Shown piece by piece: positions 7,787-15,419 of a stretch of 24,491 nucleotides of DNA. Position numbers and translations under genes: made by a program. Below the pieces are notes generated by a model. The model ran no database searches, had not been told where the DNA came from, and saw nothing but the letters and a program-made list of their open reading frames with translations. Source of the DNA: CAYLMM01 sp964646035 (GTDB taxonomy: Bacteria; Krumholzibacteriota; Krumholzibacteriia; LZORAL124-64-63); the NCBI GenBank assembly GCA_964646035.1, contig CAZYDJ010000019.1:1-24491 (forward strand), read 5' to 3'. Each line of letters starts with the position of its first letter. The stretch's first letter is position 1.

Positions 7787-9337
7787 ATGGCGTCTTCCAA
7801 GATCGACAATCTGCGCGAGACCAAGGCCCGACTCTATCTCGGGGGCGGTCAGAAGCGGATCGAGAAGCAGCACGCCAAGGGCAAGCTGACCGCCCGCGAG
7901 CGGCTGGCGCTGCTTTTCGACGCCGACACTTTCCAAGAGACGAATCTCTTCCTCAAGCACCGCTGCACCCATCCCGGCCTTGCCGGCAAGGAGATGCCGG
8001 GCGAGGGCGTGGTGACCGGATACGGCCAGGCGGCCGGCCGGCCCATCTACGCGGCCAGCCAGGATTTCACCGTCGCCGGCGGCGCGGTGGGCGAGGCGAC
8101 TTCCCGCAAGGTCCACATGGTGATGGACGACGCCCTCAAGACGGGCGATCCCTTCGTCTTCATCAATGACAGCGGGGGCGCCCGGATCCAGGAAGGCGTC
8201 GATTCGCTGGCCGGATACGGCGGCATCTTCCATCGCAACATCCTGCTGTCGGGCGTCGTGCCCCAGATCAGCATCATCGCCGGCCCCTGCGCCGGCGGCG
8301 CTGCCTACTCTCCGGCTCTGACCGATTTCATCATCCAGATCCGCGGCGAGGGGCAGATGTACATCACCGGCCCCAAGGTCATCCAGCAGGTCACCGGCGA
8401 GCAGGTCACCGCCGAGCAGCTGGGCGGCGTCGAGAGCCATTCCCACTATTCGGGCGTGGTCCATTTCGTCGCCGAGAACGACGAGGACGCCATCAGGCTG
8501 ACCCACCGGCTGCTGTCGTTCCTGCCCAGCAACAACACCGAGGACCCGCCGTTCTACCCCGAACTGCACGAGGATACCGTCGGCCCGGACGAAGGGCTCG
8601 ACACCCTGGTTCCCGAGAATCCCCAGGAACCCTACGACATGCACACCGTCATCCAGCGGGTCGTGGACCGGGGCGATTTCCTCGAGGTGCAGCAGCACTA
8701 TGCGCCCAACATCATCGTGGGCTTCGCCCGGATCGAGGGTGCGACCGTCGGCGTCATCGCCAACAACCCGATGCACAAGGCCGGCGTGCTGGACATCGAT
8801 TCCTCGGACAAGGCTTCCCGCTTCATCCGCTTCTGCAACGCCTTCAACATCCCGCTGCTGACCTTCGTCGACGTGCCGGGATTCATGCCGGGCGTGCAGC
8901 AGGAATACGGCGGAATCATCCGCCACGGCGCCAAGATGCTCTTCGCCTACGGGTCGGCCACCGTGCCCAAGATCACGGTGATCGTGCGCAAATCCTACGG
9001 CGGAGCCTATCTCGCGATGTGCGGCAAGAGCATGGGCGCCGACCGGGTCTGCGCCTGGCCCACGGCCGAAATCGCAGTGATGGGCGCCGAGGGCGCGGTC
9101 AACATCCTCTACCGGGAAGAGATCGACTCCGCCGAGGATCCGGCCGCCAAGCGCAAGGAAATGATCCAGGAATACCGCGATACCTTCGCCAATCCCTATG
9201 TGGCGGCCGGACGCGGCATGATCGACGACATCATCGAGCCGGCGGACACCCGCGTCTACGTGGCCCAGTCGCTCGAGATCCTGAAGGCCAAACGCGAGAT
9301 CCGTCCCCAGAAGAAGCACGGGTTGATTCCGCTCTAG
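7787..9337 (+). CDS. mmdA: methylmalonyl-CoA decarboxylase alpha / propionyl-CoA carboxylase beta-type carboxyltransferase
   Basis: This 516-residue protein is a biotin-dependent carboxyltransferase of two crotonase-like domains. The first domain holds INDSGGARIQEGV and GPCAGGAAYSPALTDF; the second holds FVDVPGFMPGVQQEYGGIIRHGAKMLFAY and KSYGGAYLAMCGKSMGADRV. These oxyanion-hole and acyl-CoA motifs are hallmarks of the PccB/MmdA group. It would move the carboxyl group from methylmalonyl-CoA (or a related acyl-CoA) onto biotin of the carrier encoded two genes later. Starts at 7748 (TTG) and 7757 exist, but ATG 7787 follows GGAGG by 11 bases and gives the usual family length. The three downstream genes encode pump subunits, so the decarboxylase role is favoured over a cytosolic carboxylase; no biotin carboxylase is present nearby. 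Confidence 0.92.
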   Translation: MASSKIDNLRETKARLYLGGGQKRIEKQHAKGKLTARERLALLFDADTFQETNLFLKHRCTHPGLAGKEMPGEGVVTGYGQAAGRPIYAASQDFTVAGGAVGEATSRKVHMVMDDALKTGDPFVFINDSGGARIQEGVDSLAGYGGIFHRNILLSGVVPQISIIAGPCAGGAAYSPALTDFIIQIRGEGQMYITGPKVIQQVTGEQVTAEQLGGVESHSHYSGVVHFVAENDEDAIRLTHRLLSFLPSNNTEDPPFYPELHEDTVGPDEGLDTLVPENPQEPYDMHTVIQRVVDRGDFLEVQQHYAPNIIVGFARIEGATVGVIANNPMHKAGVLDIDSSDKASRFIRFCNAFNIPLLTFVDVPGFMPGVQQEYGGIIRHGAKMLFAYGSATVPKITVIVRKSYGGAYLAMCGKSMGADRVCAWPTAEIAVMGAEGAVNILYREEIDSAEDPAAKRKEMIQEYRDTFANPYVAAGRGMIDDIIEPADTRVYVAQSLEILKAKREIRPQKKHGLIPL

Positions 9338-9369
9338 GCCGTTGCGGCCGAGCGCCGCCCGCAGGGGAG

Positions 9370-9753
9370 ATGAAGATTTTGGAACAGGCCGCCCCGAACG
9401 TCATCGACGGCAGCATCCTCAACCTGGCTCTGGTCGGGTTGTTGATCGTGTTTTCCGTTTTGACGGTCATCGTCTTCGCCGTCTCGGTGGTTCGCAAGGT
9501 CGACGACTTTTTCGTGGCCCGCGCCGAGGCCAAGGCTGCCGCCGGCAAGGTGGAGACCGGTCCCGAGCCCAATCTGGACTCGGTGACCGCGGTTCTGATC
9601 GCCGCCGCTGTCGCGACGGTGCTCCAGGGCCGCCACCGTATCCGGAGCGTCCGGCGCCTGTTGCCGATGGACTCGCCGCGTAGTCCCTGGTCCTCCCAGG
9701 GGCGGCTGTATCTCCAGGGTTCGCATTCGATCCAGAGAAAGAAAAGCCACTAA
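9370..9753 (+). CDS. OadG-like gamma subunit of sodium-translocating decarboxylase
   Basis: A 127-residue protein with one N-terminal transmembrane helix (about residues 17-41), a charged linker, then a second hydrophobic stretch (VTAVLIAAAVATVL). It ends in a basic tail with SPWSSQGRLYLQGSH. This arrangement matches OadG-type subunits, which tie the carboxyltransferase and biotin carrier to the membrane pump. The start follows GGGGAG closely and the gene begins 32 bases after the carboxyltransferase stop. Sequence conservation in this subunit is low everywhere, so context carries much of the call. Confidence 0.8.
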   Translation: MKILEQAAPNVIDGSILNLALVGLLIVFSVLTVIVFAVSVVRKVDDFFVARAEAKAAAGKVETGPEPNLDSVTAVLIAAAVATVLQGRHRIRSVRRLLPMDSPRSPWSSQGRLYLQGSHSIQRKKSH

Positions 9754-9803
9754 CGAAGGGCCCCGGGCCCCGAGCCGTCCCATGCGGACAGCAGGAGAAC
9801 GAG

Positions 9804-10205
9804 ATGAAGCTGAAGATCACCGTCCACGGAGTCGCCTACGAGGTCGACGTCGAGGTACTCGACGCCCAGGACGAGTTCGCTGCCGCGGCGCCCTTGCCGC
9901 AGCTTGCTCACGCTCCGGTCGGCGCGGCTCCCGCGGCCGCCGCCGCTCCCGTTCCGCCTCGTCCCTCCGCACACGTTCCCGGCGGAGCTCCCGCCGGAAC
10001 CGTCGCCTCGCCCATCGCCGGCACCGTCATCGAGGTCAAGTGCAAGCCGGGCGAAGACGTTAGCGAAGGCCAGGTTCTGCTGGTAATCGAGGCCATGAAG
10101 ATGAACACCGCCATCTCCGCCCCGGCCGCCGGCAAGGTCAAGGCCGTGCCCGTCGCCGCCGGCGACAGCGTTCGCGAGAACGAGGTGTTGGTCGAGTTCG
10201 AATAG
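9804..10205 (+). CDS. mmdC: biotin carboxyl carrier protein of the decarboxylase
   Basis: This 133-residue protein has a short N-terminal segment (MKLKITVHGVAYEVDVE), an alanine/proline-rich flexible linker (about residues 26-63), and a C-terminal biotinyl domain. The biotin attachment site EAMKM is intact with K99 as the modified lysine. The flanking halves (ASPIAGTVIEVKCKPGEDV and SAPAAGKVKAVPVAAGDSV) form the usual two-fold beta barrel. It shuttles the carboxyl group from the carboxyltransferase to the membrane beta subunit. AGGAG lies 8 bases before the ATG. The biotin ligase is not in the window. Confidence 0.95.
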   Translation: MKLKITVHGVAYEVDVEVLDAQDEFAAAAPLPQLAHAPVGAAPAAAAAPVPPRPSAHVPGGAPAGTVASPIAGTVIEVKCKPGEDVSEGQVLLVIEAMKMNTAISAPAAGKVKAVPVAAGDSVRENEVLVEFE

Positions 10206-10292
10206 TCCTTCCGACCGTGCGCCGCGCCTCGCCGGCCGAACCCGAAGCATATCGGGGGACGACCGGCGAACGGCGTTTCCGGGGAGCGAGTA

Positions 10293-11426
10293 ATGGATCT
10301 TTTGTGGGACTTCCTGCAGGTCGGCATAGTCGGCAACTTCAGCTGGGGCAACATGACGATGCTCGCGGTGGGCTGCCTCTTCATCTACCTGGGCATCGCC
10401 AAGGACTATGAGCCCCTGCTGCTGGTGCCGATCGGCTTCGGCATCCTCATCGGCAACATCCCGTTCTCCCGCGGGATGAACATCGGCGTCTACGAGACCG
10501 GCTCGGTGCTCTCGGTCCTCTACAAGGGCGTCACCCAGGGCTGGTACCCGTCGCTGATTTTCATGGGTATCGGGGCGATGACCGATTTCTCCTGTATGCT
10601 GGCCAATCCGCGACTGATCCTGCTCGGCGCGGCGGCCCAGGCCGGCATCTTTCTCACCTTCCTCGGCGCCCTGCTGCTCCACTTCCCGGTCAAGCAGGCG
10701 GCGGCCATCGGCATCATCGGCGGCGCGGACGGTCCCACGGCCATCTTCCTCTCTTCGCAGCTGGCGCCCGATCTGCTGGGAGCGATCGCGGTGGCCGCGT
10801 ATTCCTATATGGCCCTGGTGCCGGTGATCCAGCCCCCGATCATCAAGCTGCTGACCACCCGCGAGGAGCGGCTGATCCGGATGAAGCCCTCGCGCCCGGC
10901 CAGCAAGCGCACGCGCATCGTGTTTCCGATCGTGGCGTTCCTGCTCACCGCCTGCATCGCTCCGGGTTCGATCAGCCTGCTGGGATTCCTGTTCTTCGGC
11001 AATCTGCTGAAGGAGAGCGGAGTCACCGAGCGGTTGGCCAAGACGGCGCGCGATCCCCTGATCGACACCGTCACGATCCTGCTCGGCCTCTGCGTCGGCA
11101 CTTCCACCGACGCCTCTCGCTTCCTGACTCCGCAGTCGGTGCTGATTTTCGTGCTCGGTGCGGCTTCGTTCTGCGTGGCCACCGGCGCGGGTGTGATGTT
11201 CGCCAAGCTGATGAACGTATTCCTGAAGGAGAAGATCAACCCGATCATCGGCGCGGCCGGCGTTTCGGCGGTGCCGGACTCGGCTCGGGTCTGCCAGATG
11301 GTCGGAGCGCGTGAAGATCCCCAGAACTTTCTTATCATGCATGCAATGGCGCCCAACGTCGCAGGCGTCATAGGCTCGGCCGTGGCCGCGGGTGTATTCC
11401 TGTCCCGCTTCGTGATGTCGGGCTGA
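10293..11426 (+). CDS. mmdB: sodium ion-translocating decarboxylase, beta subunit
   Basis: A 377-residue integral membrane protein with about nine to eleven hydrophobic helices. The family signature GGADGPTAIFLSSQLAP is present; D146 in it corresponds to the conserved sodium-coordinating aspartate of OadB/MmdB. Further conserved segments are YKGVTQGWYPSLIFMGIGAMTDF, the cytoplasmic loop PPIIKLLTTREERLIRM, and MHAMAPNVAGVIGSAVAAG at the end. It decarboxylates carboxybiotin and exports sodium ions. GGGGAG precedes the ATG. The operon is closed by the hairpin at 11459-11487. Length agrees with the family. Confidence 0.95.
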   Translation: MDLLWDFLQVGIVGNFSWGNMTMLAVGCLFIYLGIAKDYEPLLLVPIGFGILIGNIPFSRGMNIGVYETGSVLSVLYKGVTQGWYPSLIFMGIGAMTDFSCMLANPRLILLGAAAQAGIFLTFLGALLLHFPVKQAAAIGIIGGADGPTAIFLSSQLAPDLLGAIAVAAYSYMALVPVIQPPIIKLLTTREERLIRMKPSRPASKRTRIVFPIVAFLLTACIAPGSISLLGFLFFGNLLKESGVTERLAKTARDPLIDTVTILLGLCVGTSTDASRFLTPQSVLIFVLGAASFCVATGAGVMFAKLMNVFLKEKINPIIGAAGVSAVPDSARVCQMVGAREDPQNFLIMHAMAPNVAGVIGSAVAAGVFLSRFVMSG

Positions 11427-11458
11427 TCTCCGGCCCGGCCGGCAGGATGGATTCGATA

Positions 11459-11487
11459 CGGCGGCGCCCCGGCGCCGCCGTTTCTTT
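11459..11487 (+). terminator. hairpin terminator after the decarboxylase operon
   Basis: A perfect 10-base-pair GC stem, CGGCGGCGCC pairing with GGCGCCGCCG around a CC centre, is followed by TTTCTTT. It starts 32 bases after the beta-subunit stop. The loop as drawn is too tight, so the innermost pairs probably open. Confidence 0.75.
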
Positions 11488-11505
11488 CCCGGGGAGGGAC
11501 AAGGG

Positions 11506-12150
11506 ATGTTTGCCTGGCAGGAAATAATCGGATACGTGGGCTCGGTGCTGGTGGCCGTGTCGTTGACCATGAGCTCGGTGGTCCGGCTGCGCTGGCTCAA
11601 TCTGTTCGGAGCCGTCATCTTCAGCGTCTACGGCCTGCTGGTCGGCGCCTATCCGGTGATCGCGGTCAACGGATTCATCGCCGTGGTCAACGTCTGGTAT
11701 CTGATCCGGATGTCCCGCAGCGAGGAGTATTTCGAACTGCTCGAGATCAAATCGAAATCGAATCGCTATCTGAACCGGTTCCTGGAGTTCCATTCCCGCG
11801 ACATCGAGCGCTTCTTCCCCGGATTCGATCTCGAAGCCTGGGAAGATCCGACCATGGTATTGATCCTGCGGGATATGCATCCGGCCGGATTGCTGGTCTG
11901 CATCCCCGGCGAGGACGGCACCCTGGAAGTCGTCATCGACTACGTCGTTCCGCGCTACCGGGATCTGAAATGCGCCCGCTTCTTCTATCGCCAGTGGGGG
12001 CCGGTCTTCGCCCGCAACGGCTTCAGCCGGTTTCTCGTCCGCACCGACATCCCGGCTCATATCCGTTATCTGTCCCGGATCGGCTATCGTCCCGACCCGG
12101 CTTGCCGGCATTGCTACGAGTTGCCCATGGCTCAGCCCGCGGCCGATTAA
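11506..12150 (+). CDS. YgjV-like inner-membrane protein with a C-terminal acyltransferase-like domain
   Basis: A 214-residue protein. Residues 1-70 form three hydrophobic helices (IGYVGSVLVAVSLTMSSV, LNLFGAVIFSVYGLLVGAY, IAVNGFIAVVNVWYLIRM) that resemble the YgjV family. The soluble remainder contains LEIVIDYVVPRYRDLKCARFF-like strands (VVIDYVVPRYRDLKCARFF), then FARNGFSRFLVRT and YLSRIGYRPD. Strand-helix patterns ending in 'x-x-L-x-x-x-GF/GY' are reminiscent of GNAT acyltransferases, a resemblance rather than a demonstrated homology. ATG 11506 follows GGGGAGGG. It lies behind the decarboxylase terminator and may be a separate unit. Function unknown. Confidence 0.75.
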   Translation: MFAWQEIIGYVGSVLVAVSLTMSSVVRLRWLNLFGAVIFSVYGLLVGAYPVIAVNGFIAVVNVWYLIRMSRSEEYFELLEIKSKSNRYLNRFLEFHSRDIERFFPGFDLEAWEDPTMVLILRDMHPAGLLVCIPGEDGTLEVVIDYVVPRYRDLKCARFFYRQWGPVFARNGFSRFLVRTDIPAHIRYLSRIGYRPDPACRHCYELPMAQPAAD

Positions 12151-12502
12151 CTCCGATCCGGCGGCCCGCGTCGCGCGAAGAGAAGAGCGGATGCTGATTA
12201 GTGGTTAACGTAGACTAACAAGCTCTCCCAGGGAGTTTTTCGATCATAGTCAAGTAATCTATAGTAGAATAAGAAGATAAAGCGCATATTTCCCACCGGC
12301 CCGGTAGGACCTGAAACTTATTGTTATCAATTAAATTGACCAATAGCCCGTATTGCCTACTCGGCTGCTAGGTTATCATGGTCTCGTAACTGCAATCAAA
12401 TTTCTAAATTGGATAACAATGATCCCTTGATTTTATATGCAGGGCTATGTTGATTTGGGGGGTATCAGAGGTTGTTGGCTTTGTTAACAGGAGGCTCCCG
12501 AC
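12151..12502. other. AT-rich intergenic region with inverted repeats, upstream of the 11-heme cytochrome
   Basis: No gene is seen in these 352 bases; composition falls sharply from GC-rich to AT-rich at about 12197-12480. It holds TCAATT-A-AATTGA (12327-12339), a perfect 6-1-6 dyad, and a long-range pair ATTGTTATC (12320-12328) / GATAACAAT (12412-12420). CTTAT-TGTT-ATCAA (12317-12330) matches 8 of 10 conserved positions of the FNR-type TTGAT-N4-ATCAA site. No convincing -35/-10 pair could be fixed. It probably carries the promoter and control sites of the cytochrome gene. Confidence 0.5.
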
Positions 12503-12505
12503 TTG
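12489..12505 (+). promoter_or_regulatory. strong Shine-Dalgarno before a TTG start
   Basis: AGGAGG (12489-12494) precedes TTG at 12503-12505 by 8 bases, supporting the unusual TTG initiation of the multiheme cytochrome. No ATG or GTG lies nearby in frame before the signal peptide. Confidence 0.7.
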
Positions 12506-14461
12506 ACTCCCAGAAGTTCTCATCGGAATGCCCTTATTGCCGCCCTGGCTTTTCTCGTGTTCATCTCCTCGACGGCCCTGGCGCAGGATTTTTCCAGCGA
12601 TGACTGCGCCGCCTGCCATACCGACACCGGCGGCGACCCGGCCGAGGTGACGATCGGACATCTCGATGGCAGCGTTCACGAAGGTCTCGAGTGCATGGAT
12701 TGTCACACCGGGATCTCCGACCTGCCGCATGACGAACTTCCCCCGGCCGACTGTTCGGGATGTCACGGCGATGTGGTCGAGGCCTACACCCAGCACGGAC
12801 GCGGCTTCGTCGGCGAGTCGGAGTTCATCCCGTCCTGCAGCGATTGCCACGGCAGCCATCATATCCTCGACGCCCAGGACCGGAATTCGCCGATCAATCC
12901 GGCCAACATCCCCGAGACCTGCGGCAAGTGCCATGAGGACCAGGATCTCATCGCCGAGCTGAAAATCCGCTTCCAGCATCCCATCCGGGTCTATGACAGC
13001 TCGGTCCACGGCAAGGCCTCCGCCGGTGGATTGACCCAGGCGGCCACCTGCAACGACTGCCATTCCACCGACGGTTCGGCGCATCACATCTATCCGCCGA
13101 TCCACCCGGAATCCCGGATCAACCACTTCAACATCCCCAAGACCTGCGGCCAGTGCCACCGGGCGATCGAGGAGGAATACTGGGAGGGCATCCATGGCCA
13201 GTTGACCGCCCGCGGCGAGGTCGACGCACCGATCTGCACGACCTGCCACGGCGAGCACGGCATCCTGTCCATCGAGGATCCCCGCTCCCCGGTCAGCACC
13301 TATCGGTTGGCTGAGGCGACGTGCACGCCTTGCCACGAATCGGCGGCGCTGAACGAGAAGTACAACCTGCCCACCGGACGCATGCAGTCGTTCGTGGACT
13401 CCTATCACGGGCTGAAGAGCATGGCGGGCGACAAGTCGGTGGCGAACTGCGCGTCCTGCCACGAAGCGCACCTGATCCTGCCGGCCTACGACGAGCGGTC
13501 TTCGGTCAATCCCGCGAATCTGCAGCAGACCTGCGGGCATTGCCATGAGGGGATATCGGCCGAGGTCGCCACCGTGCCCATCCACGAAACAGCAACCGGT
13601 CACCGCGCCGGACTGGCCCATCTGATCCAGATCATCTACGTGGGTCTGATCATCGTGGTCATCGGCGGCATGGTCGTGCACTGGCTCATAGATCTCTACC
13701 GCCGCATTCGCGACGTCATCCGCCAGAAGCCCCAGGTGCGCCGGATGGAGCCCAACGAGGTGGCCCAGCATACGCTGCTCGCGGTATCGTTCATCGCGCT
13801 CGTTGTGACCGGGTTCTCGCTGCGGTTCTACGACGCCTGGTGGAGCACGATGCTCTTCGGGCACGAGGGCGGCGCCGGCATCCGCGGCATCATCCACCGG
13901 ATATCGGGAGTGCTCCTGATACTCGGTTCGATCTGGCATCTGATCTTCATGTTCACACCGCGCGGCCGCGAGTTCTTCCTCGACATGCTGCCGAAGTGGA
14001 GCGACGCCAAGCAATTCTTCCAGAGGATGCGCTTCAATCTCGGCCAGACCGAGGATCCGCCGAAGTTCGGCCGCTTCTCCTACGTCGAGAAGGCCGAGTA
14101 CTGGGCGCTGATCTGGGGAACGGTCGTGATGGGGATCACCGGGCTGATGCTCTGGTTCGACAACACGGTCGCCCATTATCTGCCCAAGGGAGCCATGGAC
14201 GTGGTGCTGGTCATCCATTACTACGAGGCATGGCTGGCCGCTTTGGCGATCCTGATCTGGCATATGTACGCGACCGTCTTCAACCCCGAGGTCTATCCGA
14301 TGAATCCCTCGTGGATCACCGGCAAGATGCCGCTGCACATGTACCAGGAGGAGCACGCGGCGGTCGAGGTGAAGAAGGAGCACATCATCAGCCACGTCTA
14401 CGAGCCGGGAACAACCACCAAGGATGACCCGTCCTACCGCATTCCGGACGGCAAGGACTGA
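12503..14461 (+). CDS. CbcL-like fusion: 11-heme cytochrome c plus membrane b-type cytochrome
   Basis: This 652-residue protein starts with a signal peptide (to about residue 28). Eleven CxxCH haem c sites follow, with first cysteines at 35, 64, 84, 112, 140, 183, 215, 245, 274, 316 and 344. Residues 98-347 are four copies of a diheme unit: HG, then CxxCH, a His-rich turn, a Pro/Asn segment, and TCxxCH. From residue 370 there are about five transmembrane helices like cytochrome b561/FdnI-HydC subunits, with histidines at 423, 465, 479, 572 and 587 as candidate haem b ligands. The architecture matches Geobacter CbcL, an inner-membrane quinol oxidase feeding electrons outward to metals or electrodes. 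The c-type part would be periplasmic. Electron acceptor is inferred. Start is TTG with strong AGGAGG. It converges on a tetraheme cytochrome gene. Confidence 0.92.
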   Translation: MTPRSSHRNALIAALAFLVFISSTALAQDFSSDDCAACHTDTGGDPAEVTIGHLDGSVHEGLECMDCHTGISDLPHDELPPADCSGCHGDVVEAYTQHGRGFVGESEFIPSCSDCHGSHHILDAQDRNSPINPANIPETCGKCHEDQDLIAELKIRFQHPIRVYDSSVHGKASAGGLTQAATCNDCHSTDGSAHHIYPPIHPESRINHFNIPKTCGQCHRAIEEEYWEGIHGQLTARGEVDAPICTTCHGEHGILSIEDPRSPVSTYRLAEATCTPCHESAALNEKYNLPTGRMQSFVDSYHGLKSMAGDKSVANCASCHEAHLILPAYDERSSVNPANLQQTCGHCHEGISAEVATVPIHETATGHRAGLAHLIQIIYVGLIIVVIGGMVVHWLIDLYRRIRDVIRQKPQVRRMEPNEVAQHTLLAVSFIALVVTGFSLRFYDAWWSTMLFGHEGGAGIRGIIHRISGVLLILGSIWHLIFMFTPRGREFFLDMLPKWSDAKQFFQRMRFNLGQTEDPPKFGRFSYVEKAEYWALIWGTVVMGITGLMLWFDNTVAHYLPKGAMDVVLVIHYYEAWLAALAILIWHMYATVFNPEVYPMNPSWITGKMPLHMYQEEHAAVEVKKEHIISHVYEPGTTTKDDPSYRIPDGKD

Positions 14462-14524
14462 CCCCGGCCGGAGCCCGGCCGGGAACAGCCGGCTCCGGAT
14501 CTCGACAAGACGGCGACAGGCATG

Positions 14525-14553
14525 AAAAAAGGGCGGTCCCGGCGGGACCGCCC
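14525..14553 (-). terminator. hairpin terminator between the convergent cytochrome genes
   Basis: GGGCGGTCCC (14531-14540) pairs perfectly with GGGACCGCCC (14544-14553) around a 3-base loop. On the minus strand it is followed by six Ts, so it mainly ends the tetraheme cytochrome message. On the plus strand the tail is only TCGTCTT, weaker, but it may also stop the 11-heme gene. Confidence 0.85.
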
Positions 14554-14586
14554 TCGTCTTGTCGGCTCGATCCGGAAGAACCGGAA

Positions 14587-15135
14587 CTACTCGGCCACGG
14601 GATAGGGGTGCTTGACCTCTTCCCAGCGGGCGGCGTATTCGAAGCCCTTGAACGTCGGGCTCTTCTCGTTGTGGCACATCACGCAGTTGGACTCGCCGTC
14701 CATCTTCATGCCGGCGGCGATGGCCGCGTCGCGGTCCTTCATGACCTTCATCGACTTATAACCGGATCCGGCTCCGTGGCAGGCCTCGCAGCCGACACCC
14801 TCGTCGTCGACGTACTTGCCCTTGGCGTCGATCGGGGCCTTCAGGAATCCCTTGGTCGTATGACAGACGAGGCAGTCCTCGGCCGCCTGGGGATTCTCGA
14901 TGCCCATCTCCTTGGCCAGCGCCAGGGAGGCTTCCGAGGCCAGGGTCGCATAGGCGCCGGAGTGCTTCGAGTCCAGCCATACCTGGTACTGGTTGCCCTT
15001 CGCGTCCTTCTTGTGGCAGACCTTACACTTGTCGACACCGATGATGGAGGGGCCGTCCTCGGCCACGGCAGAGGCCCAGGAAAGGGCCAGGACGCCTAGG
15101 AAGGCGACCAGGACGAGTAGACTCAACTTCTTCAT
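14587..15135 (-). CDS. tetraheme cytochrome c554-like periplasmic protein
   Basis: A 182-residue protein with a classic signal peptide (MKK, hydrophobic core to about residue 20, cleavage near ASAVAED). Four CxxCH haem c sites have first cysteines at 37, 88, 116 and 151. The context of the first two (CKVCHKKDAKGNQYQVWLDS, then KHSGAYATL) is that of the cytochrome c554 family, soluble electron carriers. It would be a small periplasmic shuttle. GGAGG lies 4-5 bases before the ATG. The gene faces the 11-heme membrane cytochrome and shares its terminator, which suggests, without proof, that they exchange electrons. Its stop is followed by the hairpin at 14531-14553. Confidence 0.92.
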   Translation of the reverse strand: MKKLSLLVLVAFLGVLALSWASAVAEDGPSIIGVDKCKVCHKKDAKGNQYQVWLDSKHSGAYATLASEASLALAKEMGIENPQAAEDCLVCHTTKGFLKAPIDAKGKYVDDEGVGCEACHGAGSGYKSMKVMKDRDAAIAAGMKMDGESNCVMCHNEKSPTFKGFEYAARWEEVKHPYPVAE

Positions 15136-15291
15136 CTTTCCTCCTTAACGAAGGTTGTTCCAGCAGATTGATTTCCCTGATGTATAGGGTTTCGAACTGG
15201 CCCCCTATTTAACACTACCGGATGGGCTGATAAACAAAAAACCTACTCTTCTTGAAGTATCTGTCGGGCCGGAAGAATCCGAGTTCGTCGG

Positions 15292-15333
15292 CAGATGCAT
15301 TCAGATGCACGAAATCGCAGATTTAAGCATCTG
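15292..15333. repeat. CAGATGC repeats, two direct and one inverted
   Basis: CAGATGC occurs at 15292-15298 and 15302-15308 (10-base period, one helical turn) and inverted as GCATCTG at 15327-15333; a partial CGCAGAT lies between. Spacing on one face of the helix fits a transcription factor array, but the site lies 157 or more bases from the cytochrome start. Confidence 0.45.
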
Positions 15334-15357
15334 ATATTGTTTTCAATTAGTAGGCTG

Positions 15358-15419
15358 AAAAACGGCCGCGCCCTTCCCGGGGGACTGCCGGGAGAGGCGC
15401 GGCCGCTTTGTGTCCGACT
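15358..15419 (-). terminator. long hairpin terminator of the DUF4097 gene
   Basis: CGGCCGCGCCCTTCCCGG (15363-15380) pairs with the near-complementary run at 15388-15405, with about two mismatched positions. On the minus strand it is followed by five Ts (complement of 15358-15362). It lies about 35 bases beyond the stop of the DUF4097 gene. Confidence 0.8.

Noticed and set aside
9750..11618. A 622-codon minus-strand open frame opposite the biotin carrier and beta-subunit genes
   Set aside because: It is composed of His/Asp/Arg/Gln-rich sequence typical of antisense frames in GC-rich DNA, and the plus-strand genes carry clear family motifs.
12221..12240. CTCCC-AGGGAG followed by Ts as a terminator of the YgjV-like gene
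   Set aside because: The arms are separated by a single base, so only about three pairs could form with a workable loop.
12404..14677. A 757-codon minus-strand open frame opposite the 11-heme cytochrome
   Set aside because: Shadow of the cytochrome gene; it has no recognisable domain, and the plus strand has eleven haem motifs, a signal peptide and a strong ribosome site.
15292..15333. CAGATGC repeats as replication iterons or a CRISPR
   Set aside because: Only three 7-base copies, no spacer-length regularity, no DnaA boxes or replication gene nearby.
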